From positions 141,691 to 205,690 of the forward strand of contig WMKJ01000007.1 in the NCBI GenBank assembly GCA_009733715.1: a stretch of 64,000 bases of DNA, written 5' to 3'. Every line of letters starts with the position of its first letter. Within the stretch, counting starts at the first letter, position 1. This document shows positions 12,672 through 23,990 of this stretch, one piece after another. The notes beneath the pieces were generated by a model. The model was not told the DNA's origin. It did no database searches and saw nothing but the letters and a program-made list of their open reading frames with translations. The translations under genes and the position numbers were made by a program. The stretch comes from Herpomyces periplanetae (taxonomy: Eukaryota; Ascomycota; Laboulbeniomycetes; Herpomycetales; Herpomycetaceae).

Positions 12672-15600
12672 ATGTATATTAAACAGATTATCATTCAAGG
12701 TTTCAAAAGGTCAGTATGTTTTTGAATAGACGATTTTAGGAAGTCGAAAGGGAAAATTAGAGATTAACATTTTGTGAATAGCTATAAGGAACAAACAGTT
12801 ATCGAACCATTTTCCCCCAAGACTAATGTAATCGTGGGAAGAAATGGATCTGGCAAGAGTAATTTTTTCGCGGCTATCCGATTTGTGCTCAGTGATGCCT
12901 ACACTCAGATGGGTCGTGAGGAACGACAAGCTTTACTCCACGAAGGATCTGGATCGGCCGTAATGTCAGCATATGTGGAAATTATTTTCGATAATACAGA
13001 CGAACGATTTCCAACCGGTAAACCAGAAGTAATTTTACGACGTACAATTGGCATGAAAAAAGATGAGTATTCATTAGATCGTAAAAGTGCTACCAAGGCC
13101 GACGTGATGAATTTGCTCGAATCGGCTGGTTTTTCACGCTCCAACCCATATTACATAGTACCACAGGGACGAGTTACAGCTTTGACAAACATGAAAGATG
13201 GAGAGCGATTAAGTCTTCTAAAAGAAGTCGCTGGCACTCAAGTTTACGAAGCAAGAAGAGCTGAAAGTTTAAAAATAATGTTGGATACCAACAATAAACG
13301 GGGTAAAATTGACGATCTGTTATCCTATATACAAGAAAGATTAGAAGAGTTGGAAGAGGAAAAAGAAGAGTTAAAAGAGTACCAGGAAAAGGATCGGGAA
13401 AGACGATGTTTGGAGTATACTATATATCACCGGGAGCAAGAAGAAATTAGTCAAACTCTTCAATCTATTAACTTTCACCGGGGAAAGGGTGTCGATGAAA
13501 CTGATGAAAACAGAGAAAAATTAGTAGAAGCGGAAAAAGTATCAGATCAAATTGAAAGTCAAATGGGTCGTGTGTCACAAAAATTAGAATTACATCGGGT
13601 TGAGCGTATGCAATTGGAAAATGAAAGGAAGGATTTTGTTAAGGCGAAAGCTAAAATTGAATTGGAAATTAAAGAGTATATGGACGGCCAAGTGGGTGCA
13701 CAGGCTGCAAAACTTCGACAGGAAGCTGAGTTGAGAAAAGTTCAAGAAATGATTAAAGCTAGAGAAGCGGAGTTGAGTCGTATAATGCCCGAGTTCAATT
13801 CAAAACGGGAACAAGAGAGCAAAATTGCGCGAGAGCTAGAAGAAGCACAGAATGCGCGGGAATTACTATTTGCAAAGCAAGGACGAGCAACGCAGTTTAG
13901 AAGTAAAAAGCAACGGGACGAGTTTTTAACCCAAGAAATTCAAGAATGTCTTGCGACAATTCAAGCCCGACGTAATATACACGCTCAGACGGTTAGTGAA
14001 ATTGGGGAACTTGAAAAAAATATCACCGAACTGGAGGGACATGTCACAGAGTACCGTGAAAAGCTGGAAAACCGAGGCGGAAGCATGGAAACGGCTGCGC
14101 AAGAAGCCCAGTATGCCAAAGAAAAGAGAGATTTACTGATTGATCAACGAAAGGAATTATGGAGAGAAGAGGCGAGATTCGATTCAGTGATCAGTAATGT
14201 ACAGAGAGAATTAGAAAAGAGTGAACGAAATTTATCTCATATGATGGATTTAAGCACAGCACGGGGATTAGCTTCAGTGCGCCGAATAAAGCGACAATAT
14301 AATCTAGAGGGTGTTTACGGAACTTTAGCAGAACTTTTTGAAGTATCAGACAGGTACAAAACGGCAGCTGAAGTAACAGCTGGTTCAAGTTTGTTTCACT
14401 ATGTGGTCGATAATGACGAGACGGCGACTCGAGTAATGGAAATACTCACTCGGGAACAAGCGGGTAGAGTAACGTTTATGCCATTAAATCGACTCAAGAA
14501 TAAGCCAGCCAATATACCACAAGTTGCCGATGCGGTGCCCTTAATTTCAAAGCTGAAGTTTGATTCGAAGTACCAAATAGCATTTGAGCATGTGTTTGGT
14601 AAAACCATAGTGTGTCCGAACTTGCAAGTTGCTGCGCAGTACGCTAGAACGCACTTTGTTAATGCAATTACACCGGAAGGTGATAGATCAGATAAAAAGG
14701 GAGCATTAACTGGAGGGTATTATGACCCACGAAGGTCAAGGTTGGATGCGATTAAAAGGGTGTCAGTGCTGCGGGATGAGTTGGAGGGACAAAAGCAAAA
14801 GTTGGCAGAAATAAGGAGAAGTTTAACGGCAAAAGATCAAGAAATTACCAAGGCAGTTGATGAGTTACAAAAGTTAGAGCAAAAGCAACATCAATTAGAT
14901 AACTCATATGGAGCGATGCGGCAGGAAGTTAGAATGCGAACCATGGACATTCAAACAATGAAAGAGCAGTGGGAAAACAAGAAACGGAGTATAGGAAGCG
15001 CAGAAACGGCGATTCATAGTTTAGAGGAGCAAAAAAAAGCGTATGAAGCCGAACTAACTACAGAATTTAAGAGCGGATTAAACGATGAGGAACGAGGAAG
15101 GTTAGAAAGTTTAGGGGCACAGATACACCATTTACGCAACCAATTTGTACAAGCAAGCCAGTTGGGAGCTGAGTTAGCGGGAAGAAAACGACAGATTGAA
15201 GTGGAATTACAAGAGAATTTAAGGTTGCGATTAGACCAGTTACAAAGTCAGGATGCTGAAGGTGGACAGACAACAGATGGAGTTGGAAGTTTTGAAAGTC
15301 GACTCCAAGCTAAACGCAAAGAGTTAGAAAGGGTTAACAAGCAGTTGACGGCGACCAGCAAACGAATAAATCAACAGGAAGAGATTATAAGGACAGCAGA
15401 CGATGAAATGAAGAAGATGGAAGCTATTAAAGGGCAGAAACATGAAGAAATTGAGATGATACGGAAGTCTATTGAAAAGCAGCAGAAAAAAATGGAAAAG
15501 AGTATGGCACGAAAAGCGTTTCTTACGGAAAAGTCAATTGAATGTTCTAAAAAGATTCGAGATTTGGGTGTTGTGCCGGAGGAAGCTTTTGATAAATATA

Positions 15601-16595
15601 CAAAAATTGAATTAGACGTAGCGGTTAAGCGGTTACATCGGGTAAATGAGGCTCTGAAAAAGTATAGTCATGTTAACAAGAAAGCATTTGAGCAGTATAC
15701 CAATTTCACCAAACAAAAGGAAACGTTAACGAAGCGTAGAGGAGAATTGAATAGTTCTCAAAGTTCTATTGAAGAGTTAATAAATGTACTTGATCAACGC
15801 AAAGATGAAGCCATTGAAAGAACTTTTAAGCAAGTATCACGAGAATTTGCGAAGATATTTGAAAGATTAGTACCGGCGGGAAGAGGGCGATTAGTTATTC
15901 AAAGGCGCAAAATAGACGATAAAGCGGTAAGAAATTTAGAAGGGGATGTTGAGGAGGACGGGGAAAATCAGGATGAAGAGGATCAGGTCAGGTTAAATAG
16001 AGAAGTGAGACATGGAGAACAATCCGATGGAAATGAAGTTGTAGCAGCGATGACAGGTGAAAAGAAGAGTGCACCCAAAGTGAAAAAAGAAGGCATGAAG
16101 ATACAAAATAGAGATAGCGTGGAAAATTATACAGGTGTCGGCATAAGTGTATCGTTTAACAGTAAACATGATGAGCAGCAGAGAATTCAACAGCTGAGCG
16201 GAGGACAGAAGAGTTTGTGCGCTTTAGCATTAGTGTTTGCGATACAAAGGTGTGACCCTGCACCATTTTATCTTTTTGATGAAATTGACGCAAATTTGGA
16301 CGCTCAGTATAGAACAGCAGTTGCAACAATGCTACAAGAACTTTCACAAGGAGATTCTGATGATAACGATGATAATAGTAATGATAATTCCAGTCGCGGA
16401 GGCAGTAATGGTAACGACGATAATTCAACTAGCGATGCAAAATCGGGTGGGCAGTTTATTTGCACGACTTTCAGGCCCGAGATGGTTCAAGTTGCCGAAA
16501 AGTGTTACGGTGTAAGTTATACTAATAAAACCAGTAGTATAGATGTGGTAGATCGTCAATCTGCTCTTGATTTTGTCGAAGGTCAGAGACAATAA
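12672..16595 (+). CDS. smc3: Cohesin ATPase subunit SMC3
   Basis: Structural maintenance of chromosomes protein 3, the cohesin core ATPase that pairs with SMC1 to hold sister chromatids. Exon 1 is 12672-12709 and exon 2 is 12782-16595, giving about 1283 aa. The splice joins GFK to SYKEQ, the usual SMC3 N-terminus. Walker A is GRNGSGKS (residues 32-39). The paired lysines whose acetylation by Eco1-type enzymes closes the ring are at 105-106 (MKKDEYS). Two long coiled coils flank a hinge around LEGVYGTLAELFEV. The C-terminal head has the signature LSGGQKSLCALALVFAIQ and Walker B FYLFDEIDANLD. The protein is longer than usual because of an acidic insert after GRGRLVIQRRK and an Asn/Asp/Ser/Gly-rich insert just before FICTTFRPEM. 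It converges on DCTN4 with about 250 bp between stop codons. Confidence 0.97.
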
Positions 16596-16846
16596 TCATT
16601 TAATCTAGTGAGCGCCCTTGTTTTTCGGGAAGGAAAGTTTACTCTGGCAGTACGGCAAGTTTTTTTCGACATCGGCTGGCATATTTACTCGTATAACCTT
16701 TCGAGTTTAGGATTATGATGTTGATAGTTCAAGTGTAATAAATTTAATCTTTGCTTGTTACGTACAGTTATCGTACCAATTATTCCAACTACGACACTCT
16801 TATTCCCAGGGGCAATGATTCGCGAAATTCCGAGTATTTGATCCCA

Positions 16847-18844
16847 TTACTTTTTCATATTATCATCGAAATGTCCCCAGCTAACAAGTGTCCACATGGA
16901 TCTTACACCTTTAGATTTTGCCTTGACTGTATCTGATGATTTTGAACGATAATTTGACGTGGCCGATGAAGTTGATAATCTGAATACTGAATTTGCGTCC
17001 TCCTCACCACCAAAATCATCACTTTCTACCCGCAACAATAACGGCATTTCAATTAATGGGCCTCGTGGATCAACCACACGAATACTTTTTTTCTCTTCAT
17101 TTCTCCTTGCCTGACCCTCTTCACCTGAAACCTTTTCGCCATCGCGCTCTCTCTCCCGACAAGCATTTCCGAATTCGGAAATATTTAGGCCAGGCCCAGT
17201 CAAGCCACCTGCGCCACCTCCGCCAGAGTCTCCCACTACGTCATGATTCTCTCTAGGTGCACTTCCCACAACGAGCTCGATTACTACGCTAGTCCAGTTT
17301 CTTCCACGTGACAGGACTTTTCCGGATTCCAATTGGTTGGTCGGATCGGAAGAATGTTCCGATGATCGTGATGGATTTGTATAGTTGGTAAGCGCATCGT
17401 CCCAGGCGTCGCTGTTTGGACCGACTTCGAAATGGGGACACAGAATTGTTACTCTCCAATCAGTGCAGTTAACGGGTGCATACGGTGCAGCTAAGGAAAC
17501 AGTAATTGGCTTGAATAAAGGATTTAATACGGTCAAGACAAAGTGTTGTATAGTATGAGCTCGAAGTCGAAAGTTGGCTTGATTCATTGAACTTGATAAT
17601 GCATGTCGATGTGACCCATGGGTTGATGATGAAAATGGTTGAATGAATACATTCGGTACAAAACTCATGGCTAGAAGTTTTATTCGAACGTGAGCACTGC
17701 TTATCTTGACGTCAGGTTTACTGAATATATGTCGGCATTTGTGACATCGGCGAGCACGCTTGGTATGCAATAAGGTTGAAACTGGTCTTAAGTCTGATGT
17801 AAAGCGAATATTACCGTTATCACCGCGGGATTGATTATCCTTCTGCTTTGAACTTAACGTTTCATGAAAGGTTACTTGACTCATTCGCTGAATCATTTTA
17901 TATTCGGCCTCTTGGTCAAACTCTCGAAACCCTTCATTTATCGTCATGGCTTCACGTAACGATTGTAACATTTCCGGTGATTTACTAGATGATGCTGCAC
18001 CGTATATATTTAGTAATCTATTGATTGATGATGGTGAACCGTATCCAATATCATTTGATCCCCCGTCTCTTCCAATTTCCACAAATACCTTTAATTGACT
18101 TTTATAAAAGGTTAGTAAATTTGTAAATACACTTTCCACATCATAACCAGCTGATATTGAGTTAACCTTGCCCGATTGATCAGCCATTTGCCCATTCATA
18201 GTACCTCCACCACATGGTATGGGTGAATCCAATACACGAGAAAAACTTTCCGGTTTTGGTCTACTTCGATGAATCATTCTGGAGAGTTGATTCGCAATGT
18301 TATTAGGCTTGGAAAATTTAATTCCCACATCTAATGAACTCCAGTTACAGAATGCACACGCTAAAAAGAAACCACCTGTACTCCCACTATTACTGTTACC
18401 CGTATTCTCTGTCTCATTAGATTCCAGAGAGTTTAGCATCAACGGTGACGTGCAAATAGGACAATCAAAGCAGCTGCGTATACATCGATTACCATCGGAT
18501 TTTGCACTACTGCTCGGAACTTCGAATAAACAGCTTGGACAGAACCAGTTAACCACTTCTTCAATAGAACATCGTGGACACCGAATCTCCTGGCATTCCG
18601 TACAATAAAATAGGTACTCTAAAGGGTATATTCCATAATTCCAACGCTCAGTAACCTCGATGATTTGACCTTTTCTCTTATTGTCTACTCGAACATGCGA
18701 ATCTGAAGTACCCTGCACTTTCGTAGGGAAATTTTTATCATTTAATTCGTTCTTCTCACTCTCTTCCCTTGTAATATCCTCAGATTCTGAATCATTCACT
18801 ATATCTACGCATGGGCATGCGTAATAAATACACGGATAATTCAT
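16847..18844 (-). CDS. DCTN4: Dynactin p62 subunit (DCTN4 family)
   Basis: Subunit of the dynactin pointed-end complex, which helps dynein move nuclei and vesicles; the Neurospora counterpart is ro-2. The frame is intronless, 665 aa, longer than the roughly 460 aa of animal p62. The N-terminal zinc-binding part shows paired cysteines: YACPC (residues 8-12), YCTECQEIRCPRC (80-92), FCPSC (101-105), then DCPIC and an AFCNW block. The sequence after it, with DVGIKFSKPNNIANQLSR, matches the family. A later CHKCRHIF motif and segments such as RVTILCPHFEVGPNSD fit the C-terminal half. Low-complexity Ser/Gly-rich insertions explain the extra length. The Met at 18844 precedes the first cysteine motif closely, as in relatives. 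Confidence 0.92.
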   Translation of the reverse strand: MNYPCIYYACPCVDIVNDSESEDITREESEKNELNDKNFPTKVQGTSDSHVRVDNKRKGQIIEVTERWNYGIYPLEYLFYCTECQEIRCPRCSIEEVVNWFCPSCLFEVPSSSAKSDGNRCIRSCFDCPICTSPLMLNSLESNETENTGNSNSGSTGGFFLACAFCNWSSLDVGIKFSKPNNIANQLSRMIHRSRPKPESFSRVLDSPIPCGGGTMNGQMADQSGKVNSISAGYDVESVFTNLLTFYKSQLKVFVEIGRDGGSNDIGYGSPSSINRLLNIYGAASSSKSPEMLQSLREAMTINEGFREFDQEAEYKMIQRMSQVTFHETLSSKQKDNQSRGDNGNIRFTSDLRPVSTLLHTKRARRCHKCRHIFSKPDVKISSAHVRIKLLAMSFVPNVFIQPFSSSTHGSHRHALSSSMNQANFRLRAHTIQHFVLTVLNPLFKPITVSLAAPYAPVNCTDWRVTILCPHFEVGPNSDAWDDALTNYTNPSRSSEHSSDPTNQLESGKVLSRGRNWTSVVIELVVGSAPRENHDVVGDSGGGGAGGLTGPGLNISEFGNACRERERDGEKVSGEEGQARRNEEKKSIRVVDPRGPLIEMPLLLRVESDDFGGEEDANSVFRLSTSSATSNYRSKSSDTVKAKSKGVRSMWTLVSWGHFDDNMKK

Positions 18845-19210
18845 CCCATCCAGTCAATTCATTCATCAATACAGCACCATCTACACCTTCACAAATCTCT
18901 CTTAAAAATAACCTCTATTTCCTTTCCCATGATATTCCATAATCCGTTAGATCCGGAAAACTTATTTCCCATTTTCCCAATCTCCCCTTCACTAAGCGAA
19001 TGTCACGTGTCTCTGTTCTTCCCAGTCATGCACCCGACTTGACTAATAGCGCGTCATGTGACGTCAGTAGAGTAGGTTAGAGATCGAAGCTGGAAAGTTG
19101 AAAAGATGGAAGGAGTTTGGACATGGAGTAGGGAGGTGAGATAGTGATTCATTGTCGGTGGGTAAAAGGGTTGAATTGGAAAAGTTAATGTTGATTTTTT
19201 TAACTTGTCA
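18845..19210. promoter_or_regulatory. Short bidirectional promoter of DCTN4 and NDUFAF5
   Basis: Only 366 bp separate two outward-facing start codons. The stretch holds TCACGTG (19003-19009) and a perfect TGACGTCA palindrome (19059-19066), the classic CRE/ATF-type bZIP site. The sequence shows the sites; use by both genes is inferred. Confidence 0.5.
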
Positions 19211-20304
19211 ATGTTAAGGTTTTCATGGCTTTCAAAGTCATTTCATGCGTCGATGCATGGAAATTCGATTCCGAAAATTTTTGATGGGAAACTTAAAATT
19301 TTGCAACGTGATGTAGCAGCTAAAAATGTTGAATTAAGTCGAAAAACAGACTATGTTAGGGATATAGCAGCGACAAAATTATGTGAACGTTTACATGTAA
19401 GTATCGTGGTTATTATAATCCTTGATTCAATTGCCCAAAATAAGAAGTGTGTGGCTAATGTTTTCCGTTTAAGGATATTGATCGTAAATTTGGGAAAGTA
19501 CTTGATTTCGGTGCAAATGCTTGTAATATTGCGCGTTGTCTTACTATACCAACTTCACAACCCGTCAAGTATACGCCGGGGGAGAAAATAGGTCAATTTT
19601 ACGCCGTCGATGCATCAAACTCTTTATTATACAGAGATTGTGATCTTGAGTTTAACAATGTCGTACCTATAGTACGTCAAGTTATCTCAAGTATGGATGA
19701 TGTACCGGACTCAGATACTCATGATCAATTTGATGCTGTATTTAGCTCCATGAGTTTACACTGGATTAATAATTTACCTGGTGTATTCTCCCGAATTTAT
19801 TCCTTACTCAAGCCCGATTGTCCATTCCTTGCCGTTACCATTGGTGGTGACACATTATTTGAACTACGTACAGCCTTACAACTCTCGTCTGTAGAAAGAT
19901 TGGGCGGTATCGGAATGCATATTTCCCCCATGCTTAATGCTTCAGACCTAGCTAGTTTACTTCAACAAACGGGCTATCAGTTACTCACCGTTGACATTGA
20001 GGATGTTGTTATTGATTATCCCGATATATTTTGTTTAATGAATGATCTTCAAGCGATGGGTGAGCAAAATGCTCTAATTGCCCCTCGTAAATGCCCTTTA
20101 CGTCGTGATGTTCTAATAGCTGCAGACGCTATATATCGACAACTTTACTCCTATTCAGACTCTACCATTCCTGCTACTTATCGCCTCATATTCTCCCTTG
20201 GCTGGAAAAAAGGCCCCAACCAACCAAAGCCTCTGTCACGAGGCTCCGGAACCATCAACCTTAAAGACGCCCTTCACGTGGACAACTCTTCCCGTCTTCC
20301 TTAG
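19211..20304 (+). CDS. NDUFAF5: Complex I assembly methyltransferase-like NDUFAF5
   Basis: Mitochondrial SAM-methyltransferase-fold protein; in humans NDUFAF5 hydroxylates an Arg of NDUFS7 early in complex I assembly. Exon 1 is 19211-19396 and exon 2 is 19474-20304 (GTAAGT donor, GCTAAT branch, TTAAG acceptor), giving 338 aa. A basic N-terminus (MLRFSWLSKSFHASMHG) is a plausible mitochondrial presequence. Family landmarks are IFDGKLKILQRD, DAVFSSMSLHWINNLPG, GGDTLFELRTALQLSSVER, HISP, a DLQAMGE motif, and a C-terminus with GWKKGPNQPKP and GSGTINLKD. The nucleotide-binding loop reads LDFGANACNIAR (residues 72-83) instead of a glycine-rich L-x-G-x-G-x-G, so two glycines are replaced. Presence of the gene implies that complex I is retained. 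The Met at 19211 is chosen as the first ATG in frame. Confidence 0.93.
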
Positions 20305-20587
20305 TCGCGCTTCCTTTTCGCCGTCCCGTTTTTGCTTCTATTTTATTTGTCACGTGCTTGTCTTTCTGATATTAGTCACCGCGTTTTCTGGGTGGTGTAT
20401 GAGATGTATCGCTACACTTTAATTGGTATTATCGTGAACCTTGATTTAATTGTTAACATGAATGCCGATTGCGATTCAGTGAAGTTGTTATTAGTATCAA
20501 TTATTTAGTACTATACGTTTAAATTACTCTTTAGAGTTTTTTTACTATTTGTGTGGTATAGCTTTTTCCTTTGAATTAATTACTCGT

Positions 20588-20599
20588 ATGTCACTATGA
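20588..20599 (+). promoter_or_regulatory. Four-codon upstream ORF overlapping the cbr1 start
   Basis: ATG TCA CTA TGA lies immediately before cbr1. Its stop TGA (20597-20599) overlaps the cbr1 ATG (20596-20598) in an ATGA arrangement. This geometry permits termination-reinitiation or leaky scanning. Whether the transcript includes it is not known. Confidence 0.5.
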
Positions 20600-21747
20600 A
20601 GCTTCTTTGTCCCGAATTCATGCATGGAGTTTATATCCCTTCAGCTTTATTGATATTTGGTACATATATCATAAAAAAGGAATGGATCCCGTACACTTTA
20701 TCCCTTGTTACTGTAATTGGTTCAATTAAAATATACAATAATCGTGAGCACTTCATCTTTAAGCAATCGTTATAACATACCGAGCTAATGACATCCCATT
20801 TTGTTTTAAGGACCGCGTCCCGTATTACATGCAACTGAATTTCAGTATTTCCCTCTTATAGAGAAAATTACCTTATCCCCTAACACAGCAATGTAAGCAA
20901 CATCATGTTATAATAGCCCAAAAATCTGTGCTGGTGTTAAAATTCAAAATTTTCTTAGTTACCGGTTTGCACTGCCTAGTAAGAAACATACTCTTGGATT
21001 GCCAATTGGTCAACACATTTCTATCGCAGCTACGCTACCAGGCCAGAACAAAGAAATTATGAGATCGTACACTCCCATTACGCTTGATTCCACCAAGGGC
21101 CATTTTGATTTACTAGTTAAAAGTTACCCCCAAGGAAATATTTCGCGCTATATCGCCAACTTAAAAATTGGCGACAGTATTAAGGTACGCGGACCAAAGG
21201 GTTCAATGGTGTACCATCCAAACATGGCAAAGCGCATCGGTATGATTGCTGGTGGATCAGGGATAACGCCTATGCTTCAAATTATTCGTGCCATCATTCT
21301 TGGACGAAGAAAAAATGGTGGAACTGATGATACAAAAGTTAACTTAATTTTTGCAAACGTTAATGAGGAGGACATTCTGTTAAAAGACGATCTAGACAAA
21401 CTTTCCGAACAGGATGATAACTTTACAATATATTATGTGTTAAATAACCCTCCACCAGGTTGGACCGGCGGAGTAGGTTTTGTAACGGAAAACATGGTCA
21501 AAGTAAGTGAATCTAATAATTATGAATGGGCAGTGTTTCGCACCAGCGATGTCAAACGTATAGCTAATCGTATGATAATCGATGATTTATTGTTTAGGAG
21601 CAGTTACCTGGTCCGGAACCTGGTGTGAAGATTTTGCTCTGTGGACCTCCCCCAATGAATAAAGCAATGAAAGCCATTACAACTTCACTAGGCTATGAAA
21701 AGCCACAAGCTGTTAGCAAATCAGAGGACCAAGTTTTTTGTTTTTGA
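20596..21747 (+). CDS. cbr1: NADH-cytochrome b5 reductase Cbr1
   Basis: FAD enzyme that passes electrons from NADH to cytochrome b5 at the ER or outer mitochondrial membrane, feeding sterol and fatty-acid desaturation. Four exons, 20596-20743, 20811-20892, 20959-21502 and 21598-21747, give 307 aa, the usual length. The N-terminus has hydrophobic stretches (about residues 12-25 and 32-44) that fit the membrane anchor. The FAD-binding motif is RSYTPI, followed by the GNISRYI region, [11 protein letters not shown], the NADH-binding [46 protein letters not shown], and CGPPPM. The C-terminus [10 protein letters not shown] is characteristic of Cbr1 as opposed to Mcr1. All introns are under 100 bp with TAG/AAG acceptors. 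Its start lies about 290 bp after the NDUFAF5 stop on the same strand, with CACGTG at 20351-20356 in between. Confidence 0.95.
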
Positions 21748-22056
21748 TAGTTTCGTCACTCTTATTTGTTAAACTGGCGGGCAATCATTGAATGGTTTTA
21801 ATGATTAGAAATATTAATTTTTCAACATACGGAAGGTCAAATTGTCATGTCCTGCTCTGGTTCATGGTAAAGCATGCGAATTTACGAACTTTCAAATCAG
21901 CTGGTGCCGTTTGAAAGAGTGACTACCAGAAAATGATTTGCATCATTCGGATATGAAGCCTCTATTAATATGGTGTATTTTATTTCTTATTTGTAAATTT
22001 ACCTTCCAATATCTACGTGGAAGTTGAATTGCTGAATCTCATCTACGTTTTTTCTG

Positions 22057-23990
22057 TTAGATTTCTCCACGCTCTGCAGGATTTTTCAGAACCATTTTTA
22101 AAAATATCATCATCGTATAACCTGCATCATTTCCCGCATTATGAAGTCCCCATGCTTCAATGTTTAACGCACTACAGCAGGCACCAAGGCTACTTTTTCC
22201 CGATCTACCCCAAAATGACTTCCACATTTGTTCTGTGTCAAGTATTCCGATCAATCTATCACCGAGAAAGGATAAGTTAAAGCCAGCCTTTTTCAGTTCC
22301 TTAATGTCATTGGAAATTCCGTGACCAATCAATACTATCGAACGTGGTTCTAGTAACTCTGAAGTGCTTAAGTTGGTGTGATCTATATCTGCCGAGTACG
22401 GCGGCCTGAAGCACGATTCAAGCTTTTGTTTAACATTATCTCTCGATATCATTTTACTCTTCCCAAATTTAAATTGGTCAGGACAACCAGCCACGAACTT
22501 GGAGTTAACTAATGATTTGTATTCATTAATTCGAAAATGACGATATCGAATCTTTTTAATCCAGCTTTCGGCAGAGGTGCCAGGAGCTTCGGATACCAAG
22601 TCAAGAGTGTCCAATGTACTAACTCCAATTTCCAGTAATATACTTGATTGACGCTCGAACCATTCACTATCTATGCAAACAAAAATGGGTTGTCTATCAC
22701 ATACGTACGGAGGAGGTAAAGATAGATTTACTCGTGGAAATCTAGTGTATAATCTTGCAACCTCTTCGTTGGCTGCATCTAGGTTGAAAGGAAGAAGTGT
22801 TAAAAACGTTGTATGTTTGTCTGTCAGACCCCACTTTATTTAGTTCGGGATTCACTTACTTGAGTTTCCAAAGCTAGGTAACATACCGAGATACCGTTCA
22901 GCATTTATCAATTGATTTAATCCGGATGTGGTATGCGGAGTTTTCTTGCCCGGGGCTTTATAGTTAGAAGCTATGAATTTTTTCACTTTGCTCTCATTTT
23001 TGTTCAGGGCTTTGGTTTTGTTGATGCAGTTGAGATACACCTGAAACATTTCATAATTCTCATCAAGACTTGATATACCACAAAAATCCCCTACATTAAC
23101 TCGAGTCGCATTCATTGACAAGCTAATAATTTGGGTTCTGTCTTTACTTTTACCCAAGTACTGAGGAGTAAGAAGTGGATGATCAGGAAATTTTATTAAA
23201 AGATCTGATTTTACAGTACTTTGATGCAAGGTTTCCTCAATTTTTGGATATTTAAGAGCCATTTCCTGTAAAAAACTTTTAAATTGAGATGCTTTCACGT
23301 AAAGCAACGGCCTGTCGGCTTGACAATCAGGCCATACATAGTATCTAGGTGAAATAGAGACATGCTAATCAGATTGATGAAACACTTTTCATTGGTCATA
23401 TCTTTTCGAGGTAATGATGGCTACTCTTCTATACTTACACATCCCAATTTCTCGTGAAGAACTTTCCGACCGTAAAGTACCGCGTGGCAATTTGTTCGGA
23501 TAGTTTATTTGATATATACTTGTACGGAAATTTGCTGAGTCTTAGAAACGGTGTAAAATGGTTATCTGACAGATATTCAAAGGAGATCCAGGAAAAGGCA
23601 TGTGGATTTTTATGATTGAATGTCTTTTGATCAGTTTCTACACTGAATGGTCAGCATTGTAATATTTACTCTGCTTAGCCAATATAACACGCAATTATAC
23701 AATCACAATGACTCGCTGTACACACGTTTATCCAGAGCAACAATTTCTTCTTCAGTAAAAAAATTCCCCATGGAGTTGCCATTGGTATCCAAAGGGTTTT
23801 GAGGTTTAATCAAAGTTTGCGAAACACTCGAATTGCCATATAGTTCGTCAGACTGACATGGCTTTGATGAAAGAGCTTTATGTACATTACTAGCATTGCC
23901 ACTATCTGAATTATCCGATGTCGAGCTTGCAATTTCAAGGATCATTTCACGCACCCGGTCAATCTTTTCACAAAGTATTCCCTGATCCAT
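22057..23990 (-). CDS. Gfd2/YDR514C-like DEDDh 3'-5' exonuclease
   Basis: Predicted RNase H-fold exonuclease of the fungal Gfd2/YDR514C C-terminal-domain family; family roles include links to mRNA export. Four exons on the minus strand, 23990-23722, 23642-23439, 23344-22860 and 22820-22057, give 573 aa with the phases closing exactly. The first exon is Ser/Asn-rich. The middle exons encode a conserved-looking region with RNWDVYYVWPDCQADRPLLY. The last exon carries the nuclease: PIFVCIDSEW (first D and E), then GHGISNDIKEL (second D) and LHNAGNDAGYT (H and last D), so all DEDDh residues are present. Intron 3 is only 39 bp. The first-exon donor (GTACAG) is the weakest call. It diverges from the ING gene. 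The substrate is unknown, and an RNA role is inferred from the family. Confidence 0.85.

Noticed and set aside
2089-16824. Shared 14-15-bp string CCCAGGGGCAATGA near 2091 and 16807.
   Set aside because: Too short: one or two matches of that length are expected by chance in 64 kb, and the flanks do not align.
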